From contig JAIYDC010000133.1 of assembly GCA_027487685.1 (NCBI GenBank), positions 137,325 through 191,430 on the forward strand: 54,106 nt of DNA. The letters are read 5' to 3'. The notes beneath the pieces are model-generated. The model was not told the origin of the DNA and did not search any database. It saw nothing but the letters and a program-made list of their open reading frames with translations. The translations under genes and the position numbers were made by a program. The stretch comes from Pseudomonadota bacterium. GTDB taxonomy: Bacteria > Bdellovibrionota > Bacteriovoracia > Bacteriovoracales > Bacteriovoracaceae. This document shows, piece by piece, positions 1 to 8,586 of the stretch (positions are counted from its first letter, which is position 1; every line of letters begins with the position of its first letter).

Positions 1-675
1 TTCGGAGATCTTCTTCGGATAAATGTGCCTCTCAAAAATAAAAATTATTCAATCAATCAATACTTAAAACTTTTCGTGTCAAAAGTCTGGAGAGCGAACA
101 CTAATCTCCCGAAGCTAGGTCTTTCTCGAAAGTTTATCTTCGTCCCACTCCAAGTAAGTACAGACACTCAAACGATCATTCATTCAAAGTACAAAAGTAC
201 TCAGGAAGTTATCAAAGTCATTGAAGAAGCTTACTTACAGCTCCCGGACTCATTTCAAGCAGAGTACGCGCTCGTCTTTAAGCAGCATCCGATGGAAGCG
301 CATCTCTCTTACATTTTCGCAGCTTCCTCCATCGTTAGTAGTGCAGAAACAAGTGGATTGCTTGAGGATTGCTCCATCGTTGTTTTAGTTAACTCAACAA
401 CGATCGTGGATGCACTGAAAAAACTAAAGCCAATAATTGCCCTCGGTGATAGTCATTATGAGATCCCCGGAATTCTTAAAAAATCCGACGACAACATGCT
501 CTCCAGAGATATTCAAACCTGTCTCACAGACGCAAAGAGCTCGGATCCCAAAATCGTGCAGTCATTCCTAAATTACTTACAATATAATTATCAAATCAAC
601 GGAAATATTTTTTATTACGATGACAGTACGGTTCAGCAAATAAAAGATAGAATGTATGTTAGATCTAATCCTTAG
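1..675 (+). CDS. Capsule polysaccharide synthesis protein (Capsule_synth family), 5' end missing
   Basis: The reading frame is open to the left edge (no stop in frame before base 25), so the GTG at 25 is probably internal and this is the C-terminal part of a longer protein. The visible 216+ residues carry the pattern of the KpsC/KpsS-like Capsule_synth family: a 'FVPLQVSTDTQ' strand followed by a lysine/HP motif (FKQHPME) and, later, a 'VVLVNSTTIVDAL' loop and 'PIIALGDSHYEIPGI', which resemble the nucleotide-sugar-binding second half of these transferases. Family members add Kdo or other sugars to the lipid anchor or chain of capsular polysaccharide in the cytoplasm. The gene overlaps the next one by 20 bases, which suggests a polysaccharide operon. 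The exact sugar cannot be told. Confidence 0.72.
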   Translation, partial: FGDLLRINVPLKNKNYSINQYLKLFVSKVWRANTNLPKLGLSRKFIFVPLQVSTDTQTIIHSKYKSTQEVIKVIEEAYLQLPDSFQAEYALVFKQHPMEAHLSYIFAASSIVSSAETSGLLEDCSIVVLVNSTTIVDALKKLKPIIALGDSHYEIPGILKKSDDNMLSRDIQTCLTDAKSSDPKIVQSFLNYLQYNYQINGNIFYYDDSTVQQIKDRMYVRSNP

Positions 676-1879
676 CCCCTACTTCATTTTTCGTTACTTC
701 GCTGTGAGCTTCGTCCTCATTCAGCCATCTAAATTGTATGCTTTCTACAGTGGGGACAAGTACATTCTGGGGCAGTTCGTTATTCCGTTGATTTTTTATA
801 TTGCCTCACTCATGTGGAGAAGAGACGCTTTCAAGTTTAAGATCCACTTATCTCTTATGGTCGCTCAGTTGTTTGTCGTTTTAGTACACTCCCTTTGCGC
901 CGAGGTATATTTTGGAACTTACTTAGCTTTCTTTTTGCTTACTCCTCACTTTTGTTTATTTGCCGCCGATCTTGTTAACGACGAATCAAGTAAAAAATTT
1001 TTGGTCCGAGCGATCTCACTCTACGTCGTTGTGAGTTTTACCCTCTCGATGCTTGCCATGGCGTCCTACCCAGAGGGCATAACTCTAAAGCAGATTCTTT
1101 CGCCCCTAAACCTAGACAACCTCAACCGGGCATCGACCCTCGACCGCTATCATCTCCTCCTCTCAATAAACTACGGGGTGGAGTTGTTTGATCTCAACTA
1201 TATGGTTCTCGAAGGGGTTGCACTCACAGTCTACCCTCTGGTTTTGCTTAGCTTATGCTTTCTCTCACCTTCATTCTGGAAGGACAAATTCGTCATACCG
1301 GGAGTTGCCTGCTCTATCGCCTATATTCTTTTGAAAAGTTCGAGGGGAGAGCTCCTCTTCTTACTCCTCCTCGGAGGCTACCCTTTGGCGAGGATGATTT
1401 TTTCGAAAGTCCGCTGGCCGGCCCTCCTGATCATCGGGTTTGGATATATTCAGCTTGTCATGGATAATAAGACTCTCAATGGTCGCAACATCTTAAATGA
1501 CCTCTTCACCAAAAGCATCACCTTCTTCGGTAACGGTATCGGCTTTTCTGCGAAAGAGATTCTTCGCCTATCAGGCAATGACTACACATCGTTCCACAAC
1601 ATCCATTTCGAAATTTTAACCAACCTGGGGATCTGGATCTACGCCGGCTTTCTCTGTTTCACGGCATATTTCACCTATTGCGGCCAGTACAACCGAAACC
1701 GCCATTACTACCTTTGCTTATTGTTCGTGCTCATGTCCACGAACTTTGAGGTCTTTGACCTATACTTCGCTATCCCACTAGGAATCGTTGCGGCAGAGTT
1801 CATAACTCACCTTAGAGCAAAGCTTGCCGACAAGATAACTGGCATCCATCTGATGCGAAAAAAAATACAACTCGTTTAG
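656..1879 (+). CDS. Polytopic membrane protein, O-antigen polymerase/ligase-like (Wzy/WaaL type)
   Basis: A 407-residue protein with about ten hydrophobic segments spread over its whole length and a larger extracytoplasmic stretch around residues 140-190 and 265-310. The late segment GNGIGFSAKEI...SFHNIHFEILTNLGIW matches the layout of Wzy polymerases and WaaL ligases, where a conserved His-Asn pair lies in the large periplasmic loop just before a membrane helix. Such proteins link polysaccharide repeat units or attach them to a lipid carrier at the periplasmic face of the inner membrane. The ATG at 656 lies inside the end of the capsule gene, so translation is likely coupled. Polymerase versus ligase cannot be decided from sequence alone. 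Confidence 0.65.
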   Translation: MLDLILSPYFIFRYFAVSFVLIQPSKLYAFYSGDKYILGQFVIPLIFYIASLMWRRDAFKFKIHLSLMVAQLFVVLVHSLCAEVYFGTYLAFFLLTPHFCLFAADLVNDESSKKFLVRAISLYVVVSFTLSMLAMASYPEGITLKQILSPLNLDNLNRASTLDRYHLLLSINYGVELFDLNYMVLEGVALTVYPLVLLSLCFLSPSFWKDKFVIPGVACSIAYILLKSSRGELLFLLLLGGYPLARMIFSKVRWPALLIIGFGYIQLVMDNKTLNGRNILNDLFTKSITFFGNGIGFSAKEILRLSGNDYTSFHNIHFEILTNLGIWIYAGFLCFTAYFTYCGQYNRNRHYYLCLLFVLMSTNFEVFDLYFAIPLGIVAAEFITHLRAKLADKITGIHLMRKKIQLV

Positions 1880-1891
1880 TGGTTGCTCACC

Positions 1892-2533
1892 ATGCCCTTC
1901 GATAAAACCTACTGGGATAAAAACTACTCCGACCCAATGTCCATGGACGGTATAGGAAATGCTAGAGATCACACGCGCTACTTACAATCCTATCTCGCCA
2001 TCGAGCACGTCGACGTTAGCACCATCGTCGACCTAGGCTTCGGCTACGGCCACCTTTTCCGAGAAATGCTCCGAGCTTTTAAACCTCACACTGCCGTCGG
2101 AATTGAGCCATCGGCTTACGCTTTTAAGAAAGTTAAACCAGAGAAGCTTCGCCCAGTGCCATCAACGGATCTCCGACTGTACGAGGAGGACCTGCTCACA
2201 TGGTGCCGGACGAATCGTCGGGGAAATAAGTTTGATCTTGGGATCTGTACCTCGGTCTTTCAGTACCTCACAGACCGGGATTTAAAAGAGGTCATCCCCA
2301 TACTGGCCCAACGCTTAAAGTTCCTCTACCTGACCGTTCCCACAGACGTCGAGCTAGGCCGCCAATTGTCGGAACTAGAGTTCAGAGATGAGTATGCCAT
2401 CCACCGGAGCCGCGAAAAATATCAGCGACTCCTACGTCCTCATTTCACATTTGTCTCGGCAAGGGTATTAGAGAGTAAACATCACTTCACTGAAGAGACT
2501 ACACCATTCACGGACTTGCTTTACCGCTTCTAA
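1892..2533 (+). CDS. Class I SAM-dependent methyltransferase
   Basis: About 213 residues. The N-terminus MPFDKTYWDKNYSD is the usual lead-in of small sugar- or surface-polysaccharide-associated methyltransferases, followed by motif I (VDLGFGYGH, SAM-binding glycine loop), an acidic residue at the end of strand 2 (VGIEPS) and a motif-IV-like LGICTSVFQYL. I chose the ATG at 1892; a TTG at 1883 is in frame but adds only three residues and neither has a clear ribosome binding site. It begins 13 bases after the membrane protein and probably belongs to the same operon, modifying a polysaccharide or lipid precursor. The stop codon overlaps the stop of the convergent FkbM gene by four bases. The substrate is unknown. 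Confidence 0.72.
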   Translation: MPFDKTYWDKNYSDPMSMDGIGNARDHTRYLQSYLAIEHVDVSTIVDLGFGYGHLFREMLRAFKPHTAVGIEPSAYAFKKVKPEKLRPVPSTDLRLYEEDLLTWCRTNRRGNKFDLGICTSVFQYLTDRDLKEVIPILAQRLKFLYLTVPTDVELGRQLSELEFRDEYAIHRSREKYQRLLRPHFTFVSARVLESKHHFTEETTPFTDLLYRF

Positions 2534-3303
2534 ACTTTCTTTGTAAATGCCTTAAACCAACCCTTAACCCTTTCAACCAATGGGTAGGGATACCGGATCG
2601 CAAGCGTATCACCCTTCTCCCAAAAGAGCCGATAACCGTTATCATTCAAGAGGGCCTTGGCCGCGATAAAGTCCACGTCAGACAGATTCTTGCTCTCAAA
2701 GAAAACTACTTCTGGTGCCAGGCGCCCAAGATCGATAAGCTTGAGCACTTCAAAGTCGTAGCCTTCTGTATCGATACACACAACGTCGAGTTTTGAAACT
2801 CGATGCTTGGAGAGAAGGCCCTCCACGGTGATCGTCGGGACAGAAACTGTCTCAATCAACTCGTCTTGATTCTTTGGAATAGTAACGCCTTCTTCCTTCG
2901 CCTTCCGAAGGATGTAACCATTCTCTATGTGGCCCTCGAGGCTCTTCCGGTCAAAGCTCGAAAGCCCTGTCGCCCAGCGAGCCTTAGAGATCGCGACCCG
3001 ATAGAAAGGAAGCTGACCCTCAGTCTTTCCAAGTGCGACGTTCTCGAGGATCACATTCGGGTTCCCTGCGTAGGTTTTCGTAAGGCCTTGCTCAAAGACA
3101 TCCAACTGAGGCTCAACAAGGATCCCCGACCAGCCGTAGTTGGTGAAATACTCAAAGACCGGATCATTAGTCTTCCCGTCGTTGGCACCTACCTGGAGGC
3201 ACCGAACCGATTCTTTACGGGCGCGCTTCGTTTGCGCGTAATAGCGTAAGAAATCATAAGTACTAGTGAGTGGAGGTCGCAAGTGTCGCGGGTTATTTGC
3301 CAT
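2530..3303 (-). CDS. FkbM family methyltransferase
   Basis: The 257-residue protein has the FkbM family pattern: CLQVGANDGKTNDP (SAM-binding loop in the VGANDG form), GWSGILVEPQ with an acidic residue after strand 2, NVALGK, then VCIDTEGYDFEVLKLIDL, the conserved 'D.EG.e..vL.G' motif. FkbM enzymes O-methylate sugars or polyketides, and are common in surface polysaccharide clusters. It lies seven bases after the GT4 glycosyltransferase on the same strand, so the two are very probably cotranscribed. Its end overlaps the end of the plus-strand methyltransferase by four bases. The acceptor is inferred to be a glycan, but this is not shown by sequence. Confidence 0.85.
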   Translation of the reverse strand: MANNPRHLRPPLTSTYDFLRYYAQTKRARKESVRCLQVGANDGKTNDPVFEYFTNYGWSGILVEPQLDVFEQGLTKTYAGNPNVILENVALGKTEGQLPFYRVAISKARWATGLSSFDRKSLEGHIENGYILRKAKEEGVTIPKNQDELIETVSVPTITVEGLLSKHRVSKLDVVCIDTEGYDFEVLKLIDLGRLAPEVVFFESKNLSDVDFIAAKALLNDNGYRLFWEKGDTLAIRYPYPLVERVKGWFKAFTKKV

Positions 3304-3310
3304 GGGAGTC

Positions 3311-4411
3311 CTATAAAATGTTGTGGGTCTTAAGTACTAATTTGAGTTTTTCGTTCTGTGCCTCGGCAGCGAACTCGCGCGCAGTCGCCTGGTTCTGATC
3401 TTTAACAGCTTGGTAAAAGTCCCTTTCAAAAAGGCTCGCAAGCTTCCCGACGAGTCGATCTTTTGAGAGTTCTGATAGTATGAGCTCTCGCCCCGGGCCC
3501 TCAATGACCTCGGTTGCTCCAACTGTCGAAGAGGCAACCACCGGAATCCCGCAGGCCATGGCCTCAAGCACACTCCTCCCGAACTCTTCGATGTGTGCCG
3601 GTAGACAAAAGACGTCAAGAAGGTAGTAGTAATTTTTCACATCCATCAGCGTGGGTGCGAAGGTCACCCGTTCCGAGATCTGATCCTTGTATTTCTGATC
3701 AACATTCCCACCAGCGACGAAGAGGTACGCCTCGGGTCTGACTCTCAAAAGCTCTTTAAAGGCTTCGATCAAAAGCCCAAGATTACGCTTGCGGTAATTT
3801 CCCGAGGTCACGAGACCGATCACAAAGGCGTCCTGCGGAATTCCCATACGCTCGCGCCACTCAGACTTGAGTACCACCGGATCTTCGACCTGGAACTTTT
3901 TAAGATTTACTTCCGGGTAAATCACGACCGCTTTCGCAGCATCGAGGCCAAAACGCTTCACCAGATCTCTTTTCATCAGTTCCGAGTTACAAACCAGTAA
4001 ACGGTAAGTTCCATTCTGGAAGATATCGGTATGAATCCGGCCCACCTCGTGATCAACAGGCAAAGGCTTCTTTTCTACCAGCTCATGAGCGAGGTGAACG
4101 CAGTTGTGTATGTAAAGAACATCCTGGTGACGAAGATCCCCATGGCCCACCACCAGACCAGGCCGATGCTTCTTGATCCAGCGATCCACCTGCATCTGAT
4201 ATAAGCGTCGCCGAAAATGTCCTGAAAAGGGCCAACGGAGGGTTTTCACAGGAATGCCATGGAACTCTTGCACCATCGTAGTGTTGATCGTTTCAGCGAT
4301 GGCATAAGCCTCGTGGCCCAGCCCATTGAAAAACGTGAGCTCCTGTAGCACTTTTTTGGGAACACCTGAAGCGGTGTCGCGGAGATCTTTTCGACTGATC
4401 AAAACCTTCAT
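3311..4411 (-). CDS. Glycosyltransferase family 4 (GT-B fold)
   Basis: 366 residues with the GT4 arrangement. The N-terminal half starts MKVLISRKDLRDTASGVPKK, with a glycine-containing acceptor loop. The middle holds VIGLVTSGNYRKRNLGLLIEAFKEL (GT4 'K...l..a'). The C-terminal nucleotide-sugar site is HIEEFGRSVLEAMACGIPVVAS, the family's conserved 'E.fG...lEAmA.G.PVv' motif. Such enzymes transfer a sugar from a nucleotide donor, retaining the anomeric configuration, at the cytoplasmic face of the membrane. It is the first gene of a two-gene minus-strand unit with the FkbM methyltransferase, divergent from the helicase across 108 bases. Donor and acceptor are unknown. Confidence 0.85.
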   Translation of the reverse strand: MKVLISRKDLRDTASGVPKKVLQELTFFNGLGHEAYAIAETINTTMVQEFHGIPVKTLRWPFSGHFRRRLYQMQVDRWIKKHRPGLVVGHGDLRHQDVLYIHNCVHLAHELVEKKPLPVDHEVGRIHTDIFQNGTYRLLVCNSELMKRDLVKRFGLDAAKAVVIYPEVNLKKFQVEDPVVLKSEWRERMGIPQDAFVIGLVTSGNYRKRNLGLLIEAFKELLRVRPEAYLFVAGGNVDQKYKDQISERVTFAPTLMDVKNYYYLLDVFCLPAHIEEFGRSVLEAMACGIPVVASSTVGATEVIEGPGRELILSELSKDRLVGKLASLFERDFYQAVKDQNQATAREFAAEAQNEKLKLVLKTHNIL

Positions 4412-4519
4412 GACGCGAAATTCTATTCGCGACGGCCTGTCTAAGTCACTTAAATTTTATTTGCGCCCATCGACGTGGCAATTTCTTGACAGACGAGTCA
4501 TAAAGAACGAGTAAAGGGC

Positions 4520-6118
4520 ATGATTAAATTTTCCGACCTCCCTCTCCTTGAAACCATTCAAATGAATGTTGCTGCCGCGGGTTACGAGAACCCAACTCCT
4601 ATTCAGGAGCAGTCAATTCCATCACTTGTAGACGGGAAAGACCTCCTCGGCATCGCCCAAACGGGAACTGGTAAAACGGCAGCGTTCACACTCCCGATGA
4701 TCCAAAAGCTCTCCGCACGGGACTTTAGTCTCACGCCTAAAGAGCCGCGGTCCCTGATTCTTGCACCCACCCGGGAGCTCGCCGCACAGATCAAAGAACA
4801 AATCGATAAGTACGGCAAAGACCTCAAGGTCAAATCCGCCGTCATCTTCGGTGGTGTGGGCCAGGCCAGTCAGATCGCGAGCCTGCAAAATGGCCTCGAT
4901 ATCCTCGTCGCCACCCCAGGACGGCTCATTGACCTTATGAACCAGGGTTACTGCCGCTTGAGTAAAGTTGAAGTCTTCGTTCTCGACGAGGCCGACCGGA
5001 TGCTCGACATGGGCTTCATCCACGACGTCAAAAAAGTCATCTCCAAGCTTCCAGAGAATCGTCAGACGATGCTCTTCTCCGCTACTATGCCGGATGAAAT
5101 CGTCAGCATCGCCAACCGGATCCTGAAATCTCCAATTCGGATCGAAGTGACTCCTCCCTCAACCACGGTGGAACGGATTGAACAGCGAGTCTTCTTCTGT
5201 CAGAAGGTACACAAGTACCAGCTTCTGAAGAAAATCCTCCAGGAAGAGGGAGTGGATCTCACTCTCGTCTTTTCCCGAACCAAGCACGGCGCCAACAAAG
5301 TCGTCGAGTACCTTGATAAGTTCGGTATCCGCTCCGCCGCCATCCACGGCAACAAGTCACAATCCGCTCGTGAAGCTGCACTGGCGAACTTTAAAAGTGG
5401 CACCATGAAGGTCCTCGTTGCCACGGACATTGCGGCCCGGGGAATTGACGTCCAAGGTGTCTCCCACGTAGTGAACTTCGACCTCCCGGTTGATGCTGAA
5501 AGCTACGTTCACCGTATTGGACGTACTGCCCGCGCAGGTCGCGATGGGGTCGCAATTTCCTTCTGTGATGAAGGCGAGCGCGACGCGCTCTCAAGAATTC
5601 AGAAACTCATTAAGCTTAAGCTCCCGGTGGAATCTTTCGTCGGTGAGGCCGAATCATTCAAAGACACTCGGGCACCAAGACCATCAAGTGACCCTCGTTG
5701 GAAACCATCTGGCGCTCGCTCTGAAGGTTCACGTCGTCCGGAAGGCCAGAGGAATCAGTCCCAGGGCGGCCCTCGGCGTTCAGACGATTCCCGCAGATCT
5801 GAAGGTCAGCGGCGTCCCGATGATTCTCAAAGATCAGAAGGTCAGCGTACGTCCAATGATTCTCGCAGACCCGAAGGTCAGCGCACGTCCAATGATTCTC
5901 GCAGATCTGAAGGTCAGCAGCGGCCCGATGGCCAGCGAAGATCAGAGGGCCCCCGCAGACAGGACGGACAGAGACGTCCAGAAAGCACTCGGCGACCAGA
6001 CTCTCCGCAGAGTGGTGAACGGCCTCAAGGTGACCGCTCTAAGCCGGAATCGGGACAAGCCGAATCGGGCAAAGCGGGAAAAGGTAAATTGGGATTATTC
6101 TTTTGGAAGAAAAAATGA
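4520..6118 (+). CDS. rhlE: DEAD-box ATP-dependent RNA helicase, RhlE type, with repeat-rich basic tail
   Basis: All helicase core motifs are present: Q motif (GYENPTPIQEQ, near residue 21), Walker A AQTGTGKT (46-53), PTRELA, TPGRL, DEAD (about 156), SAT (about 185), and in domain 2 the ARGIDV and HRIGRTAR motifs (about 330-337). RhlE-type helicases unwind short RNA duplexes in ribosome assembly and RNA decay. After about residue 380 the protein changes into a low-complexity tail rich in Arg, Ser, Asp, Gly and Gln, built on a 12-residue repeat; such tails bind RNA. A ribosome binding site AAAGGG lies just before the ATG. The stop codon overlaps the next ATG (ATGA), so the small downstream gene is coupled. 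The rhlE name is by family resemblance. Confidence 0.9.
   Translation: MIKFSDLPLLETIQMNVAAAGYENPTPIQEQSIPSLVDGKDLLGIAQTGTGKTAAFTLPMIQKLSARDFSLTPKEPRSLILAPTRELAAQIKEQIDKYGKDLKVKSAVIFGGVGQASQIASLQNGLDILVATPGRLIDLMNQGYCRLSKVEVFVLDEADRMLDMGFIHDVKKVISKLPENRQTMLFSATMPDEIVSIANRILKSPIRIEVTPPSTTVERIEQRVFFCQKVHKYQLLKKILQEEGVDLTLVFSRTKHGANKVVEYLDKFGIRSAAIHGNKSQSAREAALANFKSGTMKVLVATDIAARGIDVQGVSHVVNFDLPVDAESYVHRIGRTARAGRDGVAISFCDEGERDALSRIQKLIKLKLPVESFVGEAESFKDTRAPRPSSDPRWKPSGARSEGSRRPEGQRNQSQGGPRRSDDSRRSEGQRRPDDSQRSEGQRTSNDSRRPEGQRTSNDSRRSEGQQRPDGQRRSEGPRRQDGQRRPESTRRPDSPQSGERPQGDRSKPESGQAESGKAGKGKLGLFFWKKK
5783..6000 (+). repeat. 36-base (12-residue) tandem repeats in helicase tail
   Basis: About six imperfect copies of a 12-codon unit with the protein pattern xxxDSRRSEGQR. 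The two central copies (both beginning TSNDSRR) are nearly identical at the DNA level, a sign of recent slippage or unequal exchange. Outer copies decay towards DGQRRPE. The unit is arginine-rich with regularly spaced acidic residues and would form a disordered RNA-binding tail. Copy number probably differs between strains. Confidence 0.85.
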
Positions 6119-6324
6119 AAACAGACTACACAAACCTCCCTGCATTACCGGACAAAAAGCTTCGCACACTCCGGAATAACATCAATAACCGACTGGACTT
6201 ACTTGAACGCGGAGGAGAAAAGCATCTTCCTCCGAGCCATATGCTCCATGGTCTCGACGAAGCCCAGTGCAAAGATCTTCTGACCAAAGTTCTTCAGGAA
6301 ATGAAAAAACGCGCTAGCGCGTAA
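6115..6324 (+). CDS. Small conserved-looking protein of unknown function, coupled to the helicase
   Basis: A 69-residue protein starting at the ATG that overlaps the helicase stop codon in an ATGA arrangement, the standard sign of translational coupling. It reads MKTDYTNLPALPDKKLRT and ends in a lysine-rich helix (LLTKVLQEMKKRASA). It has no signal peptide or membrane segment and looks mainly helical and charged. A TTG at 6103 is in frame, but the overlapping ATG is the better start. A 14-base palindrome (6309-6322) covers its last codons. No family is recognised; coupling to an RNA helicase suggests, weakly, a role with RNA. Confidence 0.6.
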   Translation: MKTDYTNLPALPDKKLRTLRNNINNRLDLLERGGEKHLPPSHMLHGLDEAQCKDLLTKVLQEMKKRASA

Positions 6325-6364
6325 CTCCTTTCGAAAGCCTTCCCCTCGACCTAGAGTTTTGACC

Positions 6365-6544
6365 ATGGCGGGTCGATCCTTTCTTATTATCATTTTGTCC
6401 CCAATCTTCTTCACAAGCGGCTGCTTCAGACCCGACGATACCGATTGGCACTTTTCAAAAGCATACTCTGATGACTCTATGCAATTCGCCACTGAATCAT
6501 CCTCCGCTTTCAGTGGATTCTTGTCCTCGCTTCTCGCGGATTGA
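6365..6544 (+). CDS. Small putative lipoprotein
   Basis: A 59-residue reading frame that begins MAGRSFLIIILSPIFFTSGC, a short basic start, a hydrophobic stretch and a lipobox-like TSGC. The mature part would be only about 40 residues, acidic and serine-rich, ending in SGFLSSLLAD. No strong ribosome binding site is visible; TTG at 6359 is an alternative start. It stands alone between the helicase operon and the next gene, so its reality rests on the signal sequence. No family is recognised. Confidence 0.4.
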   Translation: MAGRSFLIIILSPIFFTSGCFRPDDTDWHFSKAYSDDSMQFATESSSAFSGFLSSLLAD

Positions 6545-6577
6545 TTTAAGAAGTCGCCTTACCCAGGGAGGTTTATT

Positions 6578-7201
6578 TTGAACATTATTCCGCATCCGAT
6601 TCTTACTAAGCAGATTGACTCAATGACAGGCCGAGTTCTGGCCTTTGCACGGAAGCACCATGGGCCTGGCCGTGAGCGCGAAGCGTGGGTCGACTTTTTC
6701 AGAAGCGTGCCACCCCCCTATAGCGAAAGCCCACTCTTCCGAGATATTTTCCTTCCCTGGTATCTTTACTCCTGGGGGCCATCACCCGTCGCCATGACCT
6801 ACATTGAGAAGACACGCACCTCCCATGGTGCCATCACTCGGGCGGTGGTGGAGGGGGCCACACGAACAATGTACTCGTTCCACCTCGTTCAAGAAGTGAG
6901 GCCTGGGCATGCTGTGCTTCTGCGAGATGAGATCGAGAGCACAGAAGGCTGGGCCATTGGGCGGCGATGTTCCAGGACACTCGTTCCGGGAGACATCGTC
7001 TTCAGCAAGGTCATCGAAGCATTTGGCCTGCGTTTTCTTCTTGGGACTGCATCTACAGTCATTCCCAAATTCTATCTCTCGGAGATTCGAAGAGAGGCCA
7101 GATCGGGACAGGGTCAAGGTGCCGAACTTCAGCGGATCAATCTCTACTACAAAATACTGGGAGAAATACTCGTGCAGGAGGAAGCGATGCCATTCAAGTA
7201 A
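6578..7201 (+). CDS. Uncharacterised protein, resembles domains found with SEC-C motifs
   Basis: 207 residues starting at a TTG codon preceded by a strong AGGGAGG ribosome binding site six bases upstream, which decides the start. The order 'FRDIFLPWYLYSW...SFHLVQEVRPGHAVLLRDEIE...LVPGDIVFSKVIEAFGLRFLLGTASTVIP' resembles a domain often found upstream of SEC-C zinc motifs in bacterial proteins, with a beta strand, a 'rD' turn and a 'GD.vf..v' element. The SEC-C cysteines themselves are absent. No catalytic residues can be named. The gene ends eight bases before the end of the convergent cryptochrome gene. The assignment is only by pattern and is tentative. Confidence 0.55.
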   Translation: MNIIPHPILTKQIDSMTGRVLAFARKHHGPGREREAWVDFFRSVPPPYSESPLFRDIFLPWYLYSWGPSPVAMTYIEKTRTSHGAITRAVVEGATRTMYSFHLVQEVRPGHAVLLRDEIESTEGWAIGRRCSRTLVPGDIVFSKVIEAFGLRFLLGTASTVIPKFYLSEIRREARSGQGQGAELQRINLYYKILGEILVQEEAMPFK

Positions 7202-7209
7202 AGGTGTTC

Positions 7210-8328
7210 CTAGCTCTCGGCCCATTTACGAATATAGGTCCCCTCGGGGTCGTACTTCTCTTGCTGAAGATCAAGGTTGAAGCGACGTCCGCCGCGGGGA
7301 TCGAACTTAACGCCGGCGATATACTGCCAGTTACCCCAGTTCACAAAGACATCGTAGTCATGAAGGTGGGCCTCGTAGAACGCCCCGCCGATCTTCCAGT
7401 CAAGGCCCACCTCATAGATAAGGTAGCTCGCGAGAATCTGCCGGGAGCGGTTGGAAATGTAACCAGTGGCGGTGAGTTCGTTGTGAATCGCTTGGGCAAG
7501 GGGGTGAGAGAGCTTCTTCTCCCAGCCAGAGACATTTCTACCCCGAGAAGGCAGGATAAATGTGGCCCCATGCTGCCAGAAGAATTCCCGCCACAGAAGT
7601 TCCAGGGCGAGCCAGTTATCAGGGTCCCGGCGCAAGATCTCTTGATAGATCCAGCGGACAGAGATTTCACCGTTCGCAAGAAAGTTTGAGAATCGAGAAC
7701 TCGCATCCTGCGCCTCGAGGTAATTTCGAGTTTCACTATACGACTCGAGGTTGGACTCGAGGTAATGGGCAACCCGCGCGCGGGCGTTGGATTCACCTAC
7801 AGTCGCGAGGGTGGGGACTTCGAAGCGCTGGAAGCGGTACTCCGGAAGATCCAGCGCTCGTTCGGGATCCAGAAAAACTCGCTCGCCAGGAATAGAGGCC
7901 TTTGCGAACTTCTCAAGTTTCTTCCGAAACGGAGTGAATGTTGGAGAGAGTTCAGGACGGTCAAAAATCGTATTCGGCCTTGTCAGGTGGAGTGGAGTGT
8001 CTTTAAACCTTCTGAGCTCCTGATCTTCTTCCTCGGCACCCTGGGCTTCGGCGATGAGCGTGACCTCAAATATTTTTGATAGGTGCTCGAGGAGGAGCTC
8101 TGTTGTGCGAGTGAAATGTAGGGGAATAGGCCCGAGGCCTTTAGCGAAGGCGTTGATCGATGACTGGATAAAGGACTTCCGCGCGGGAGCGATTCGACTA
8201 GGTTCATCCCACTGGGGTGGAAGCATCGCCAAAACGAGGTATCGGTCAAAGGATTGTGACAAGGCGAGGCCCTCGTGATCATGAAGCCGCCGGTCGTTTC
8301 GAATGAGTACTACAGCTACTTTTTCCAT
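7210..8328 (-). CDS. DASH-type cryptochrome / photolyase family flavoprotein
   Basis: The N-terminal photolyase domain starts VAVVLIRNDRRLHDHEGL. The C-terminal FAD-binding domain holds LELLWREFFWQHG, TGYISNRSRQILASYLIYEVGLDW and DYDVFVNWGNWQYIAGVKFDPRGGRRFN, the diagnostic block of the CRY-DASH family (asparagine-rich N.GNWQY.AG motif and DPR.gR.FN). At 372 residues it is shorter than the usual 420-500, mainly in the linker between domains. Family members repair cyclobutane pyrimidine dimers, mostly in single-stranded DNA, using blue light, FAD and an antenna pigment. It is the last gene of a minus-strand unit after the DUF3253 gene, nine bases away. Confidence 0.88.
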   Translation of the reverse strand: MEKVAVVLIRNDRRLHDHEGLALSQSFDRYLVLAMLPPQWDEPSRIAPARKSFIQSSINAFAKGLGPIPLHFTRTTELLLEHLSKIFEVTLIAEAQGAEEEDQELRRFKDTPLHLTRPNTIFDRPELSPTFTPFRKKLEKFAKASIPGERVFLDPERALDLPEYRFQRFEVPTLATVGESNARARVAHYLESNLESYSETRNYLEAQDASSRFSNFLANGEISVRWIYQEILRRDPDNWLALELLWREFFWQHGATFILPSRGRNVSGWEKKLSHPLAQAIHNELTATGYISNRSRQILASYLIYEVGLDWKIGGAFYEAHLHDYDVFVNWGNWQYIAGVKFDPRGGRRFNLDLQQEKYDPEGTYIRKWAES

Positions 8329-8337
8329 CGGACTAAT

Positions 8338-8586
8338 TTAGCGGAACCGGTAGCGGATCGCACCCCGTGCTTCGTCAGGGTCTACCTCTTGTCCGGCCTG
8401 TGTCACGACGATCTTGCCCATCCGCACGAGCTCCCGCCCAACTGTGCGGATGCGTGGCATCTCTTCTCTCCAATGATCGGGAAAGAGAGCTCGGGACACT
8501 TCGGAGGGGCAGATGGACTTACCTTCGCCTCGGCGCAAAAGGAGTTCGATAATCCCATCGGCGATCGCCTTATCGGTAAGATTCAT
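8338..8586 (-). CDS. DUF3253 small protein
   Basis: 82 residues with the DUF3253 signature: ICPSEVSRALFPDHWREEMPRIRTVGRELVRMGKIVVTQAGQEVDPDEARGAIRYRF. The family is a small winged-helix-like protein of unknown function, often found near photolyase-type or nucleotide-related genes; here it directly precedes the DASH cryptochrome on the same strand. Its start overlaps the end of the epimerase gene by 17 bases, so the three genes are likely one transcript. A DNA-binding role is plausible from the predicted fold but is inference. Confidence 0.8.
   Translation of the reverse strand: MNLTDKAIADGIIELLLRRGEGKSICPSEVSRALFPDHWREEMPRIRTVGRELVRMGKIVVTQAGQEVDPDEARGAIRYRFR

Noticed and set aside
4486-4491. 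TTGACA before the helicase gene as a -35
   Set aside because: No -10 at 16-18 bases, and the start codon is only 28 bases away.
5490-6179. 229-codon frame overlapping the helicase tail
   Set aside because: It is the +1 shadow of the repeat region; the helicase frame carries the motifs and the coupled downstream start.
6309-6322. 14-base palindrome ACGCGCTAGCGCGT as a terminator
   Set aside because: No loop and no T-run on the coding strand; the A-run lies on the wrong side.
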